From assembly GCA_025964675.1 (NCBI GenBank), contig JAOPYI010000134.1:1-64000 (forward strand): DNA of 64,000 bases, read 5' to 3'. Source of the DNA: Sphaerisporangium sp. (GTDB taxonomy: Bacteria > Actinomycetota > Actinomycetes > Streptosporangiales > Streptosporangiaceae). This document shows, piece after piece, positions 1 through 7,876 of this stretch. Each line of letters begins with the position of its first letter. The first letter of the stretch is position 1. Below the pieces are notes generated by a model. It made no database searches, was not told where the DNA came from, and saw only the letters and a program-made list of their open reading frames with translations. The position numbers were made by a program, and so were the translations under genes.

Positions 1-242
1 CCGTCGCGGTCGCCATGGCCCGAGGCGCGCACGCGGGGCTCGACCTGCTCGAAAAGCTCGAGGCCGACGAGCGGATCGCCGGAGACCACCGGCTCCACGC
101 GGTTCGTGCGCACCTGCTGGAGATGGCTGATGATCGCGCGGCGGCGCGCAAGTCCTACCACGCGGCTGCGCGGCGAACAACGAACGTTCCGCAACAGCGC
201 TACCTCCACGCCCGAGCCGCCCGCCTGACAGACGACGAGTGA
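1..242 (+). CDS. RNA polymerase ECF sigma factor, C-terminal fragment (DUF6596 type)
   Basis: The gene is open at the left edge of the window; the reading frame begins at base 3 and ends at TGA 240-242. The visible tail has the helical repeat-like ending of the long ECF sigma factors that carry a DUF6596 C-terminal domain, with a stretch HRLHAVRAHLLE followed by an RAAARxSYxxAARRT segment and an LHARAARL end. This tail is an accessory domain, not the sigma-2/sigma-4 DNA-binding part, which lies outside the window. An ATG at 15 is internal to the gene. Family recognition is from the tail only, so the exact sigma subgroup is not established. Confidence 0.7.
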   Translation, partial: VAVAMARGAHAGLDLLEKLEADERIAGDHRLHAVRAHLLEMADDRAAARKSYHAAARRTTNVPQQRYLHARAARLTDDE

Positions 243-1156
243 GCCGTCCGCCATCGCCGACGGCCGCAGCCCGGCGTCACGCGACGCACACCCCAAACCC
301 GCCCGGTCACCCGCCCCGTCAGTGCGGGTGCGGGTCGGGGTGAGGCCGCGATCGGCCGAGACCGGACAAATCCGCCACCACCCAGCCACCCCCGTTAATT
401 CGAAAGCCTGTACGAATGTTTTCATATTCCAGGGCCACTCGCAACCCAATCCCCGGCACCGATAAATGCGCCAAATGAGAAACAAATACCGATCGCCGCG
501 AAACAATAAATTACAGCGATTAGTGGCATCTGACCGGGAACACCCCTCAGCCGACCGGCCCCATCGCCACACCCAACAAAGGCGCCACCCGCCTCACCGC
601 CGCGAACGGCACCGGCCACCACGCCGTCCACACAGAGCCCGCGCCATGACGCCCCACGACCGCATACCCCGACCTGACTATCGGAGCCCCGCGGCAGGCC
701 TGCCATGCCCCCACAGCGACGACGACCGCCGAGCCCTTGCCGTATCCCACATCAAATCAAAGGGATCAAACTGGACAGACGATTAACTCGCCCGGGCCCT
801 GACTGAACGACGGCCCGCAGCTCGCTTATCTGGCCTATCGGCGCATTGACCATGTCCTGTCATGGCAGCCCGACCAGACATGGCGAAACTTCAGCCTCCC
901 GCATGAGGCTCTTCAAAGCCTCAATGGTGAACACCTGCACAAGTGGCGGACTCACCCTTTGAATAGTGCGATGGCGTAGAACCGGCGGTCATGATCCGTA
1001 AACCCTCGACCGTGATCGACTGCGCGGCATGACGCAGCTTAGATCGCCAACCCCTCAGAGTCGCCGGAATCTCGCAGGGACGCGTTCAGCCGCCATCCCC
1101 TACGACGGCGTCCCAAGGGGGCATCGCTCAAGACGGGCACGAGGCAGCCCCCGGGC
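243..1156. other. Gene-poor stretch
   Basis: About 900 bp between the sigma-factor tail and pimB contain no frame with the codon bias of the neighbours. Bases 380-540 and 760-1000 are noticeably less GC-rich than the rest. A possible 35-residue hydrophobic peptide on the minus strand (422-529) and a short open frame at about 811-980 are the only items seen. No tRNA-like fold, array or clear terminator was recognised. Confidence 0.5.
422..529 (-). CDS. Possible 35-aa single-span membrane peptide
   Basis: An ATG at 529 opens a 35-codon frame whose product is mostly hydrophobic: MPLIAVIYCFAAIGICFSFG and then a glycine-rich end. A G-rich stretch (GAGGGGTG) lies about 11 nt upstream, which is a little far for a ribosome binding site. 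It has no relative I recognise and its codon usage is less GC-biased than true genes here. It could be a small membrane protein or chance. Confidence 0.2.
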   Translation of the reverse strand: MPLIAVIYCFAAIGICFSFGAFIGAGDWVASGPGI

Positions 1157-2341
1157 TCAGCGGAGGCTCTCGGCGGAGCCGGTTTGCGCGGGACCGGCAC
1201 CGATCAGCAGTTCGGCGAAGCGCTCGGCCACCAGGTCCCAGCGCCACTCGCGCTCGATCCAGGCCCTCCCTCGCCGCCCCATCTCGCGGGCCCGGGCCGG
1301 GTCCTTCAGCAGGGCGACCAGGGCCGAGGCGACCTCGACCGGGTGCTCGCCGTTCACGACCACGCCCGTATCCCCGTCGAGGACCGCGTCCGGGGCGCCA
1401 CCGGACGCCCCGGCGACGACGGGCAGCCCGGTGGCGGACGCCTCGAGATAGACGATGCCGAGACCCTCCACGTCGAGGCCTCTCAACCGGGTGCGGCACG
1501 GCATCGCGAACACGTCTCCCACGTCGTAGTAGGCGGGCAGGCTGCTCCACGGCACCGACCCGGTCAGGATGACCGAGTCGCCCAGCCCACGTGAGCCCAC
1601 CGCCTGTTCCAACGCCCTGCGGGAGGGCCCGCCGCCGACCAGCAGCAGCACGGCGTCCGGGACATCCCGCAGCACCGCGGGCCAGCAGCGGACCAGCGTG
1701 TCCTGGCCCTTGCGGGGCACCAGGCGGGAGACGCACACCACGACCGGCCGGTTGCCGATCCCGAGCGACACCCTCAGCTCCGCACCGCCAGCCCCGGGCC
1801 GGAACACCTCGGTGTCAACTCCGGGCGCGAGCCGTACGAGCCGGGTGGGCGGCATCACCCGCACGAGCCTCTCCCGGGTGTAGTCACCGAGGTAGGTGAT
1901 CGCGTCCGCGTGGGCGCCGATCCGCGCGAGAAGGCCACGCACCACGGGCACGTCCGCCCAGGCGGCCTCGTGTCCATGGGTCAGCATGATCACCCGTCGC
2001 GCTCCCGCCGCGCGCATCGTGGGAGCGAGGAGGCCGAGCGGCGCGGCCGCGCCGAACACGACCGTGTCGCACTTTTCTTTCCTCACCAGCGCGGCCGCCC
2101 GTCTCGCGACATCGGGCACGGGCAGCATCAGCGAGGTGGGATGCCGGACCACCTGGTACGGCTGCCGCGCGTCGAACTCCTCGCAGCCGGCCCATCGAGG
2201 GGCGTAGACGACGACCGAGCCCGGAGGCCGGCGTACGGCGAGCGCGTGCACGAATGCCTGGATGCCACCCGGGCGGGGCGGGAAGTCATTGGTCACGACC
2301 AGCGTCCTCGCCTGCCCGGGGTCGCGCTCCGGCGGGGTCAC
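1157..2341 (-). CDS. pimB: GDP-mannose-dependent phosphatidylinositol-mannoside mannosyltransferase PimB-like (GT4)
   Basis: A 394-aa GT-B fold glycosyltransferase. The N-terminal domain opens with VVTNDFPPRPGGIQAFVHAL, the glycine-rich acceptor-site loop typical of GT4 enzymes. The C-terminal Rossmann domain carries VCVSRLVPRKGQDTL and the EX7E nucleotide-sugar motif in EGLGIVYLEASATGLPVV (about residue 290). In actinomycetes this family adds the second mannose to phosphatidylinositol mannoside on the cytoplasmic face of the membrane. Its position in a block syntenic with M. tuberculosis Rv2188c supports the PimB assignment; another GT4 acceptor cannot be excluded. Its ATG overlaps the stop of the upstream M48 peptidase gene (ATGA), so the two are co-transcribed. 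Confidence 0.82.
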   Translation of the reverse strand: MTPPERDPGQARTLVVTNDFPPRPGGIQAFVHALAVRRPPGSVVVYAPRWAGCEEFDARQPYQVVRHPTSLMLPVPDVARRAAALVRKEKCDTVVFGAAAPLGLLAPTMRAAGARRVIMLTHGHEAAWADVPVVRGLLARIGAHADAITYLGDYTRERLVRVMPPTRLVRLAPGVDTEVFRPGAGGAELRVSLGIGNRPVVVCVSRLVPRKGQDTLVRCWPAVLRDVPDAVLLLVGGGPSRRALEQAVGSRGLGDSVILTGSVPWSSLPAYYDVGDVFAMPCRTRLRGLDVEGLGIVYLEASATGLPVVAGASGGAPDAVLDGDTGVVVNGEHPVEVASALVALLKDPARAREMGRRGRAWIEREWRWDLVAERFAELLIGAGPAQTGSAESLR

Positions 2342-3636
2342 GGCTCCGGCAGCCCGTGCAACCGTGCCCAGGAGCGTGCGAGAGCCAGCCGCTGCGGGGT
2401 GGTGGGATGGGACGCGTACATGAAGTACTCGAACGCGTCCGGCGACAGATCGGAGATGTTGGTCACCGCGAGGCGTTTCTGCATGGCCGCGAACGTCGCG
2501 GGGTCGCGGGTCAGGTCGAGCGCGTGCACGTCGGCCCTTGCCTCGATCTGGCGGCTGACGACGTTCTCGGCGGGTCCGGAGAGCACGGTCGCGAGGCTCA
2601 TGAGCCCCAGCAGGAGCCCGACGGCCCGGGGATCGCCCACCGACGGGACCGCCGCCCGGCGCCTGAGCCCACCGGAGGAGACGACGAGGAAGAGGAGGCA
2701 GGCCCCGGCTGCGGCGCCGAGCGCACCGACCAGCGTGCCGTACAGGACGTCGCCGTTCTTGGCGTGGCCGAGCTCGTGGGCGACGACGAGCTTGACCTCG
2801 CCGGCCGGGGCCCGCAGCAGCGTGTCGTACACGACGATGCGCCGCGTCGCCCCGAACCCGGAGACGTAGGCGTTGAGCGCCGTGGTCCTGCGCGAGGCGT
2901 CGGCGACCAGCACGTCCTCGACGGGTACGCCGTCGCGGCTCGCCATGGCGATCAGATCACTGCGCAGCGGCCCGGCGGGGAGCGGCGTGAAGTCGTTGAA
3001 CAGCGGCTCCACGACGATGGGGTAGACGAACGAGGCGACCACGGTCAGCAGGAACGCGCCTGCCGCCGCGGGGATCCACCAGCGCTCCGGCGCGCGCCGG
3101 GCCAGCCAGACGACCGCGAGCACCATGATCGCGACCAGCACCGTCTGGACGCCGAAGCTCTTGAGCCGGTCGGCGGTCCACGCGGGCCAGTGCTGCGTGG
3201 ACAGACCGTAGTCACGAAGGCGGCTCTCGTACCACATGCCGAGCGGCCACTTGATCAGCAGGCTGACCGCCGAAAGCCCCACGATGCCGAGCAGGGCGCG
3301 CAGCCACCACGGCCCCTTGAGGCGGCCCACGACCCATGCGCCGAACGGCGTGAGGATGAGCACCCCGGCGACGACCAGCGTCAACGCCAGAGAGAGGTAT
3401 ACGGGGGCGTTGACGGCGGCGTCGAACGCGTCGGCCCTCGCGATCTGGCCGGGTGTGAAGTCACGCGTAGGATCCGGCGCCGCCACTTGGGCGGTGCCGC
3501 GCAGGGACTGCCACGGCGTCGTGACCGCGACCGCCACGGCCACGGCCGCGCCCAGCACGACGAGCGCGATGCCCGCCGCGCGCGGCGCTCCACGCATGCG
3601 CAGGCCACGGCGCGTCTCCTCGATCAGCCCCGCCAC
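2338..3636 (-). CDS. M48-family (Ste24/CAAX protease-like) membrane zinc metallopeptidase
   Basis: A 432-aa polytopic membrane protease. An N-terminal hydrophobic segment (GIALVVLGAAVAVAVAV) is followed by several more spans, the zinc-binding HELGH in VVAHELGHAKNGDV and a downstream glutamate in the EARAD region that fits the third zinc ligand. This is the Ste24-like M48A arrangement with an N-terminal extension before the catalytic domain. I chose GTG 3636 because GAGGGGG sits 8 nt upstream; a GTG at 3690 is also in frame. It is translationally coupled to pimB by a 4-bp overlap. The substrate is unknown; membrane-protein quality control is an inference. Confidence 0.78.
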   Translation of the reverse strand: MAGLIEETRRGLRMRGAPRAAGIALVVLGAAVAVAVAVTTPWQSLRGTAQVAAPDPTRDFTPGQIARADAFDAAVNAPVYLSLALTLVVAGVLILTPFGAWVVGRLKGPWWLRALLGIVGLSAVSLLIKWPLGMWYESRLRDYGLSTQHWPAWTADRLKSFGVQTVLVAIMVLAVVWLARRAPERWWIPAAAGAFLLTVVASFVYPIVVEPLFNDFTPLPAGPLRSDLIAMASRDGVPVEDVLVADASRRTTALNAYVSGFGATRRIVVYDTLLRAPAGEVKLVVAHELGHAKNGDVLYGTLVGALGAAAGACLLFLVVSSGGLRRRAAVPSVGDPRAVGLLLGLMSLATVLSGPAENVVSRQIEARADVHALDLTRDPATFAAMQKRLAVTNISDLSPDAFEYFMYASHPTTPQRLALARSWARLHGLPEP

Positions 3637-3753
3637 AGCGTCCGCCCCCTCATTTGCCTCACCCGCGTGCCCGGGTCCGAGCACGGGCACTCCCGTCCGC
3701 TCCTGCTACCCCGTCCACACCGGCCCAGCCTTCCTGCCGCCTGGGCCGTGCCG

Positions 3754-4629
3754 TCACGAAAGCTCCCTTTGGACGTATTCGCGCCAGGATGCGGTGAACT
3801 TCGCCGTGGTCATCCCCAGTGTGCGGCGGAGCGCGGACCGCGGATCACTTCGCATGGATTCACGGTAGAGGGTCACAAGGGCGCGCTCGCCGAAGCGCCC
3901 CGCGACATACCGGCAGGCGAGCCACGCCTCTTCGTACGCCTGCGGCAGCCTCGCGGACCGGGCGGCGAACGCGTCCCGCCCCGGGAGCGCCTCTGGCAGC
4001 TTCCCGGCACGCACCTCGGCGGCCAGCTCGGACGCGGCGGAGGCCACGGGGATCCCCGCGTCGAGGTAACCGACGTAGTCGGCGAAGCCCTCCACCAGCC
4101 ACTTGGGCGTACGGCCGTCGGTCGCCGCGCCGACGGCGACGTGCGTGAGTTCGTGGGTGAGCACGACGTCGCGGCCCGTGCCGGTCAGGCGGGCGAAGGA
4201 CCGCGGCTCGATGATGACGCGATCGGTGCCGGCCACTGCCGCAAGCCCACTGACGGCCGCGGGGGCGGCGAGCACGGCGGCCTGCTGGGTGCTCGCGGGG
4301 AAGAGGATCAGCGGCCGCACCGGCCCGGCGACCCTGGCGACGACCACGCTCGCACGATCGGCTCTGCGCGCCAGATCGGCCAAGTCGCCGCCGGGACCGC
4401 CGATGACGAGGGAACGGCGTCCCTGGACCACCTGGGCCCCGGACCAGATCTCCGGATGCTCCCGGATCACGGCGTCCGCGCGCCTCCGGAGGTCGGCGCC
4501 TAAGGAGGGACCGCCCAGGACCCCGGAGGGACTCCCGGGCGCGGCTGAGGGGCTGGAGAGCGTGGTGGAGGGACCCGTCAGCGCGGCCAGCAGTCCCGCC
4601 AGTACGGCAAAGAGCCAGACGACGCGCAT
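3754..4629 (-). CDS. Secreted gluzincin-type metallopeptidase-like protein (peptidase MA-like)
   Basis: A 291-aa protein with an N-terminal signal sequence (MRVVWLFAVLAGLLAALTG). The middle holds VLTHELTHVAV, an HExxH zinc motif, followed about 20 residues later by WLVEGFADYVGY, which supplies the third zinc ligand glutamate of gluzincins. The tail has the helical SWREYVQREL ending common to this family. It therefore looks like an active exported zinc peptidase of unknown substrate. The start ATG lies 6 nt behind a TAGATT -10 box (4636-4641), so its mRNA is probably leaderless. Confidence 0.75.
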   Translation of the reverse strand: MRVVWLFAVLAGLLAALTGPSTTLSSPSAAPGSPSGVLGGPSLGADLRRRADAVIREHPEIWSGAQVVQGRRSLVIGGPGGDLADLARRADRASVVVARVAGPVRPLILFPASTQQAAVLAAPAAVSGLAAVAGTDRVIIEPRSFARLTGTGRDVVLTHELTHVAVGAATDGRTPKWLVEGFADYVGYLDAGIPVASAASELAAEVRAGKLPEALPGRDAFAARSARLPQAYEEAWLACRYVAGRFGERALVTLYRESMRSDPRSALRRTLGMTTAKFTASWREYVQRELS

Positions 4630-4635
4630 GCGGGC

Positions 4636-4641
4636 AATCTA
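4636..4641 (-). promoter_or_regulatory. -10 box TAGATT for a probable leaderless start
   Basis: TAGATT is followed by 6 nt and then the ATG at 4629 of the exported metallopeptidase gene. No Shine-Dalgarno sequence lies between, so transcription should start at or next to the start codon. Confidence 0.55.
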
Positions 4642-4679
4642 CCGGCTGGCCTCCGCCGGGCGCGGGCCGGTTGACGTGC

Positions 4680-4722
4680 GAAGGCCCCGTCCACCTCGAT
4701 TGGAGAGATGGACGGGGCCTTC
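4680..4722 (-). terminator. Hairpin downstream of the NlpC/P60 gene
   Basis: A perfect 14-bp stem, GAAGGCCCCGTCCA pairing with TGGACGGGGCCTTC, encloses a 15-nt loop. It sits 78 bp past the stop of the NlpC/P60 gene and 50 bp before the next gene on the same strand. It lacks a strong U-tract, as is common in actinomycetes. Confidence 0.6.
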
Positions 4723-4799
4723 ACGACCGGTGCGTGGTCAGCGTGCCCGTGGAGAGGCATCTCGGGAAAGGGCTCCTGGGAAGTCCCCCGGCACGCGGA

Positions 4800-5357
4800 T
4801 CACCCGCCGGGGCGGACGGCTCCGACGAAGCTCGCCTTGCGGTAGCCGCTCAGCTTGTCGATCCGCACCCGCGCACCGCTGTGCGGGGAGTGGATCATCT
4901 TGCCGTGCCCGACGTACATGCCGACGTGGCCGAGACCGCGGAAGAACATCAGGTCGCCTGGCTTGAGGTTCTTCCAGGAGACCTTCTTCCTCACCGAGCG
5001 GAACTGGCTGGCCGCGACGCGAGGAAGCTTCACACCGGCCTTCCGCCAGGCGTACATCACGAGGCCGGAGCAGTCGAACGAGCCGGGACCGCTGGCACCC
5101 CAGCGGTACGGATCGCCGAGCTGCTTCTTGGCCACGGATACGGCCGTGTGGGCCTTGATCCGCTGCTTGGCGGCCTTTCTCAGCTTGGTGGAGCTCTGTG
5201 CGCTGGTGGAGCTCTGGGCGGTGGTCGCCGTGGTGGCGTCAGCCGCCGTCGCCTGTATCGCGACCGCCCCGGCAGAGGCCGTCATGGTGAGCACGACACC
5301 GCCGAGGGAGAGGCGGGCGAAGCGAGACAGACGAAGGTTTTGCGTGGTGCTGGACAG
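4800..5357 (-). CDS. Secreted NlpC/P60 peptidoglycan endopeptidase
   Basis: A peptidoglycan hydrolase with the full NlpC/P60 domain at its C-terminus: the nucleophile in SFDCSGLVMYAW, the histidine in GLGHVGMYVG, and a third polar residue in HGKMIHSPHSG. It should cut the D-Glu-mDAP peptide bond of the stem peptide. The first ATG or GTG starts (GTG 5294) cut into the signal peptide. Reading upstream gives a better secretion signal (basic LRLSRFARLS, then a hydrophobic core and an AxA-like site) that begins at CTG 5357, 5 nt after GGAG, giving 185 aa. I therefore favour a CTG start, with GTG 5294 (164 aa) as alternative. Expression is probably controlled by the c-di-AMP riboswitch directly upstream. 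Confidence 0.85.
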   Translation of the reverse strand: MSSTTQNLRLSRFARLSLGGVVLTMTASAGAVAIQATAADATTATTAQSSTSAQSSTKLRKAAKQRIKAHTAVSVAKKQLGDPYRWGASGPGSFDCSGLVMYAWRKAGVKLPRVAASQFRSVRKKVSWKNLKPGDLMFFRGLGHVGMYVGHGKMIHSPHSGARVRIDKLSGYRKASFVGAVRPGG

Positions 5358-5380
5358 GATCGCTCCTTGATTCTTCCACT

Positions 5381-5535
5381 CACGCCTACCGGGTTAGCTG
5401 ACGGATTCGGGCTGGGAAGTCGCCCTACGGCGCCAATAGCGCCGATTCACCCCTGACCCCGCAATTGGGGTCAATTGGGTCCCCGGCTCCGTGCTCCTTG
5501 CCGCACGGATTCGGCAGGTCACCGCCTCCTCGCGG
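5381..5535 (-). promoter_or_regulatory. c-di-AMP riboswitch (ydaO-yuaA type)
   Basis: The leader of the NlpC/P60 gene contains the actinobacterial ydaO signature in order on the minus strand: ACCTGCCGAATCCGTGCGGC, an AAGGAGCACGGAGC segment, a GGGGTGAATCGGCG core, TAGGGCGACTTCCC, and the highly conserved 3' block CCGTCAGCTAACCCGGTAGG. The element ends about 10 nt before the Shine-Dalgarno GGAG. Members of this class bind cyclic di-AMP and switch off genes of cell-wall turnover (rpf, NlpC/P60) and osmolyte transport. Boundaries are approximate. Confidence 0.9.
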
Positions 5536-5908
5536 TCCTGGTTCGCGCCTTGAAATCGACGGCGGTGACCATTGGATTTTTTGCATCCACCGGTCCGATG
5601 GACCGGCTTCGTACGACGACGGGCATGGCATGCTCGCTGCGGCCCAGAAACTACACACATCCGCATATGGAGGCAAAGGAGCGGTCAAGAAACGTAGATC
5701 AAACAAAGTGATCAATAACAGGTAACCCCTGCATAACAGCAACCTCTGTTACCCGAATGTGATTCCGCTCACATAACCCGAAACGTTGGCCAACGTCAGT
5801 CACTTACGTCACACCTGTCACACGAGTTGATGATCTTGTGCGTCTGCGGACCGAGCGCAGCCGAGCCAGGACGGACCCGCGAGCGCCCAACAGCGCAAGA
5901 GCTATTTC

Positions 5909-5922
5909 GCAATATCTATTGC
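5909..5922. promoter_or_regulatory. Inverted repeat upstream of the ArsR-like gene (candidate operator)
   Basis: GCAATA-TC-TATTGC is a perfect 6-bp inverted repeat 32 bp before the ATG of the ArsR-like gene. It is AT-rich in an otherwise GC-rich leader, and a second half-site-like GCATTGC follows at 5930. This is the usual place for an autoregulatory winged-helix operator. Confidence 0.45.
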
Positions 5923-5954
5923 GCAACGAGCATTGCACATGTCAGCCTGAGATC

Positions 5955-6530
5955 ATGAACGAGAAGAACGTCCGCCGGATCACCGACTCGCGGGTACTCG
6001 CCGCCTTGGCGCATCCCCTACGGCGACGTCTTATGGACGTGCTGAAGGTCTACGGCCCCTCCACGGCCAGCATGCTCGCCGAGCGCACCGGCCAGGCGGT
6101 CGCCAACGTCAGCCATCACCTGCGCGTGCTGGGCGCTAGCGAGCTGATCGAGGAGGCGCCGGAGCTTGCCCGCGACCGGCGCGAGCGGTGGTGGCGGCTG
6201 GTGTCGGCCGGGGTGCGCTGGACCACCGCCGACTTCGGCGACGATCCGGCCGCGGCCGCCATCGCGAGTGCGGCGGAGTCGCTCAACCTCGACCACCACG
6301 TGAACCTCGTGCGCGCCTGGTACGCCGCGGGTGAGGACGAGCGTGCCGTGTGGCAGAACGCTCCTTTCTCCACCGACAAGTGGCTGCGGCTGACACCTGC
6401 CGAGCTCGCCGAGCTCGAGCATCAGATCATCGACGTCCTGGGCCGGTGGGCCACCCGCGAGGCGCCCGACGACGGGGAGCGGCGCGATCCGGTGTTCGTC
6501 TTCGCGTTCGGCGTTCCGGGGCAGCCATGA
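5955..6530 (+). CDS. ArsR-family winged-helix transcriptional regulator
   Basis: A 191-aa DNA-binding protein. Residues 1-90 form the ArsR/HTH_20 winged helix, with LAALAHPLRRRLMDVLKVYG at the start and the recognition-helix region ANVSHHLRVLGASELIEEAP. The remainder is a helical effector part rich in tryptophan and acidic residues, typical of the longer ArsR-like regulators rather than metal sensors; no metal-binding cysteine pair is present. ATG 5955 is chosen because homology starts there. The stop overlaps the start of the MFS exporter (ATGA), so the two form one operon, and the regulator likely responds to a compound the exporter removes. Confidence 0.85.
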   Translation: MNEKNVRRITDSRVLAALAHPLRRRLMDVLKVYGPSTASMLAERTGQAVANVSHHLRVLGASELIEEAPELARDRRERWWRLVSAGVRWTTADFGDDPAAAAIASAAESLNLDHHVNLVRAWYAAGEDERAVWQNAPFSTDKWLRLTPAELAELEHQIIDVLGRWATREAPDDGERRDPVFVFAFGVPGQP

Positions 6531-7876
6531 GCGACACCATGACCTCGCAAGCGCCCCCCGACGCCACACGCCCGCGGCGAGGCGGGCTGCTTCGAGATCG
6601 CGACTTCCGGCTGCTGTGGATCGGCGAGACCGCCAGCAGCTTCGGCAGCACCCTCACCGCTGTGGCCCTGCCTCTCGTGGCGATCACCACGCTGCGCGCC
6701 GGCACGTTCGTAGTGGCACTGCTGACGGCGGCGGCTTGGGTGCCCTGGATGCTCATCGGCCTTCCCGCCGGAGCCTGGGTCGACCGTCTCCCCCGGCGGC
6801 CGGTGATGCTGATCTGCGACGCCGTGTCGCTGCTCGCGTTTCTCAGCGTCCCGGTGGCCGCCTGGTGGGGCGTGCTGACCATCGGTCACCTTCTGGCCGT
6901 GGCGCTGCTCGCCGGCACCGCCAAGGTGTTCTTCCAGACCGCCTACCAGGTCTACATGCCCGCCATCGTCGGCACCGGCGACCTTCGGGAGGGGAACGCG
7001 AAACTCCAGGGCGGCGAGTCGGCGGCACAGGTCGCAGGGCCCGGCGCCGGGGGGGTCATGGCGCAGGTGTTCGGCGCCGTCAGCGGCCTGCTCATCGACG
7101 CGGCCAGCTTCCTCGTCTCGGCGTTCTGCCTGCTCGCCATCAGGATCCGCGAGGCACCCGTCGTGCGGACCCGGCGGTCCACCACGCTGCGGCAGGAGAT
7201 CGGCGAAGGACTCCGATTCGTCAGCCGGGATCCGTACCTGCGTGTGCTCACGGTCTTCGGGGCCACCAGCAACCTCGCCCTCGTCGGATACCAGGCGATC
7301 CTGGTCGTGTTCCTGGTGCGCGAGGTCGGCGTGAGCCCGGGTACGGTCGGCGGCCTGATCGCCGCTACCAGCCTTGGTGGCGTGGCCGGCGCGGCGGGCG
7401 CCACCTGGATCGCCCGGCGCCTCGGGAGCGCCCACGCCCTCCTGGCCTGCGAGGTGCTCGCGGCGCCGTTCGGACTGCTCATCCCGCTGGCGAGCCCGGG
7501 AGCGGGCCTGGCATTCGTGGTGGTGGGCGGCCTGATCGTCGTCGCGGGCGTGGTCGCCGGCAACGTGATCAAGTCAAGCTTCCGCCAGACATACTGCCCA
7601 CGCCACCTGATGGGGCGCGTCTCGGTCAGCATGCAGTTCGTTAACTACGGCACCATCCCCCTGGGCGCGCTGCTCGGCGGGGCGCTCGGCGACTCCATCG
7701 GCACCCGTCCGTCAATGTGGATCATGACGGGGGGCCTCGCGCTGACGGGGCTGGTCCTGCTCACCGGACCGCTCCGACGCCACAGAGATCTGCCGACCGC
7801 CCCGGAGGCGCTGGAGGCACCGTGCTCGGAGCCGTCCACGTCGGGGGCCACGCTCAGGGACGTACGGCGCCCATGA
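6527..7876 (+). CDS. MFS transporter, MFS_3/enterobactin-exporter-like
   Basis: A 449-aa protein with about 12 hydrophobic spans. It begins with the LLRDRDFRLLWIGETASSFG segment and has GLPAGAWVDRLPRRPVML between spans 2 and 3, the motif A of drug:H+ antiporters in the EntS-like MFS_3 group. It probably exports a small molecule or drug. The start overlaps the ArsR-like regulator by 4 bp, so expression is coupled. Its 3' end overlaps the convergent NlpC/P60 gene by 23 bp. Substrate not predictable. Confidence 0.85.
   Translation: MSDTMTSQAPPDATRPRRGGLLRDRDFRLLWIGETASSFGSTLTAVALPLVAITTLRAGTFVVALLTAAAWVPWMLIGLPAGAWVDRLPRRPVMLICDAVSLLAFLSVPVAAWWGVLTIGHLLAVALLAGTAKVFFQTAYQVYMPAIVGTGDLREGNAKLQGGESAAQVAGPGAGGVMAQVFGAVSGLLIDAASFLVSAFCLLAIRIREAPVVRTRRSTTLRQEIGEGLRFVSRDPYLRVLTVFGATSNLALVGYQAILVVFLVREVGVSPGTVGGLIAATSLGGVAGAAGATWIARRLGSAHALLACEVLAAPFGLLIPLASPGAGLAFVVVGGLIVVAGVVAGNVIKSSFRQTYCPRHLMGRVSVSMQFVNYGTIPLGALLGGALGDSIGTRPSMWIMTGGLALTGLVLLTGPLRRHRDLPTAPEALEAPCSEPSTSGATLRDVRRP

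Noticed and set aside
811-980. Short open frame reading LAYRRIDHVLSWQPDQTW
   Set aside because: It has no ATG or GTG start, many A/T-ending codons and no family I recognise; it could be a decayed gene but the evidence is too thin.
2254-4503. 749-codon open frame on the plus strand
   Set aside because: It lies antisense to pimB, the M48 peptidase and the metallopeptidase, whose families are clear. The product is a low-complexity Arg/Gly/Pro-rich sequence typical of shadow frames in high-GC DNA.
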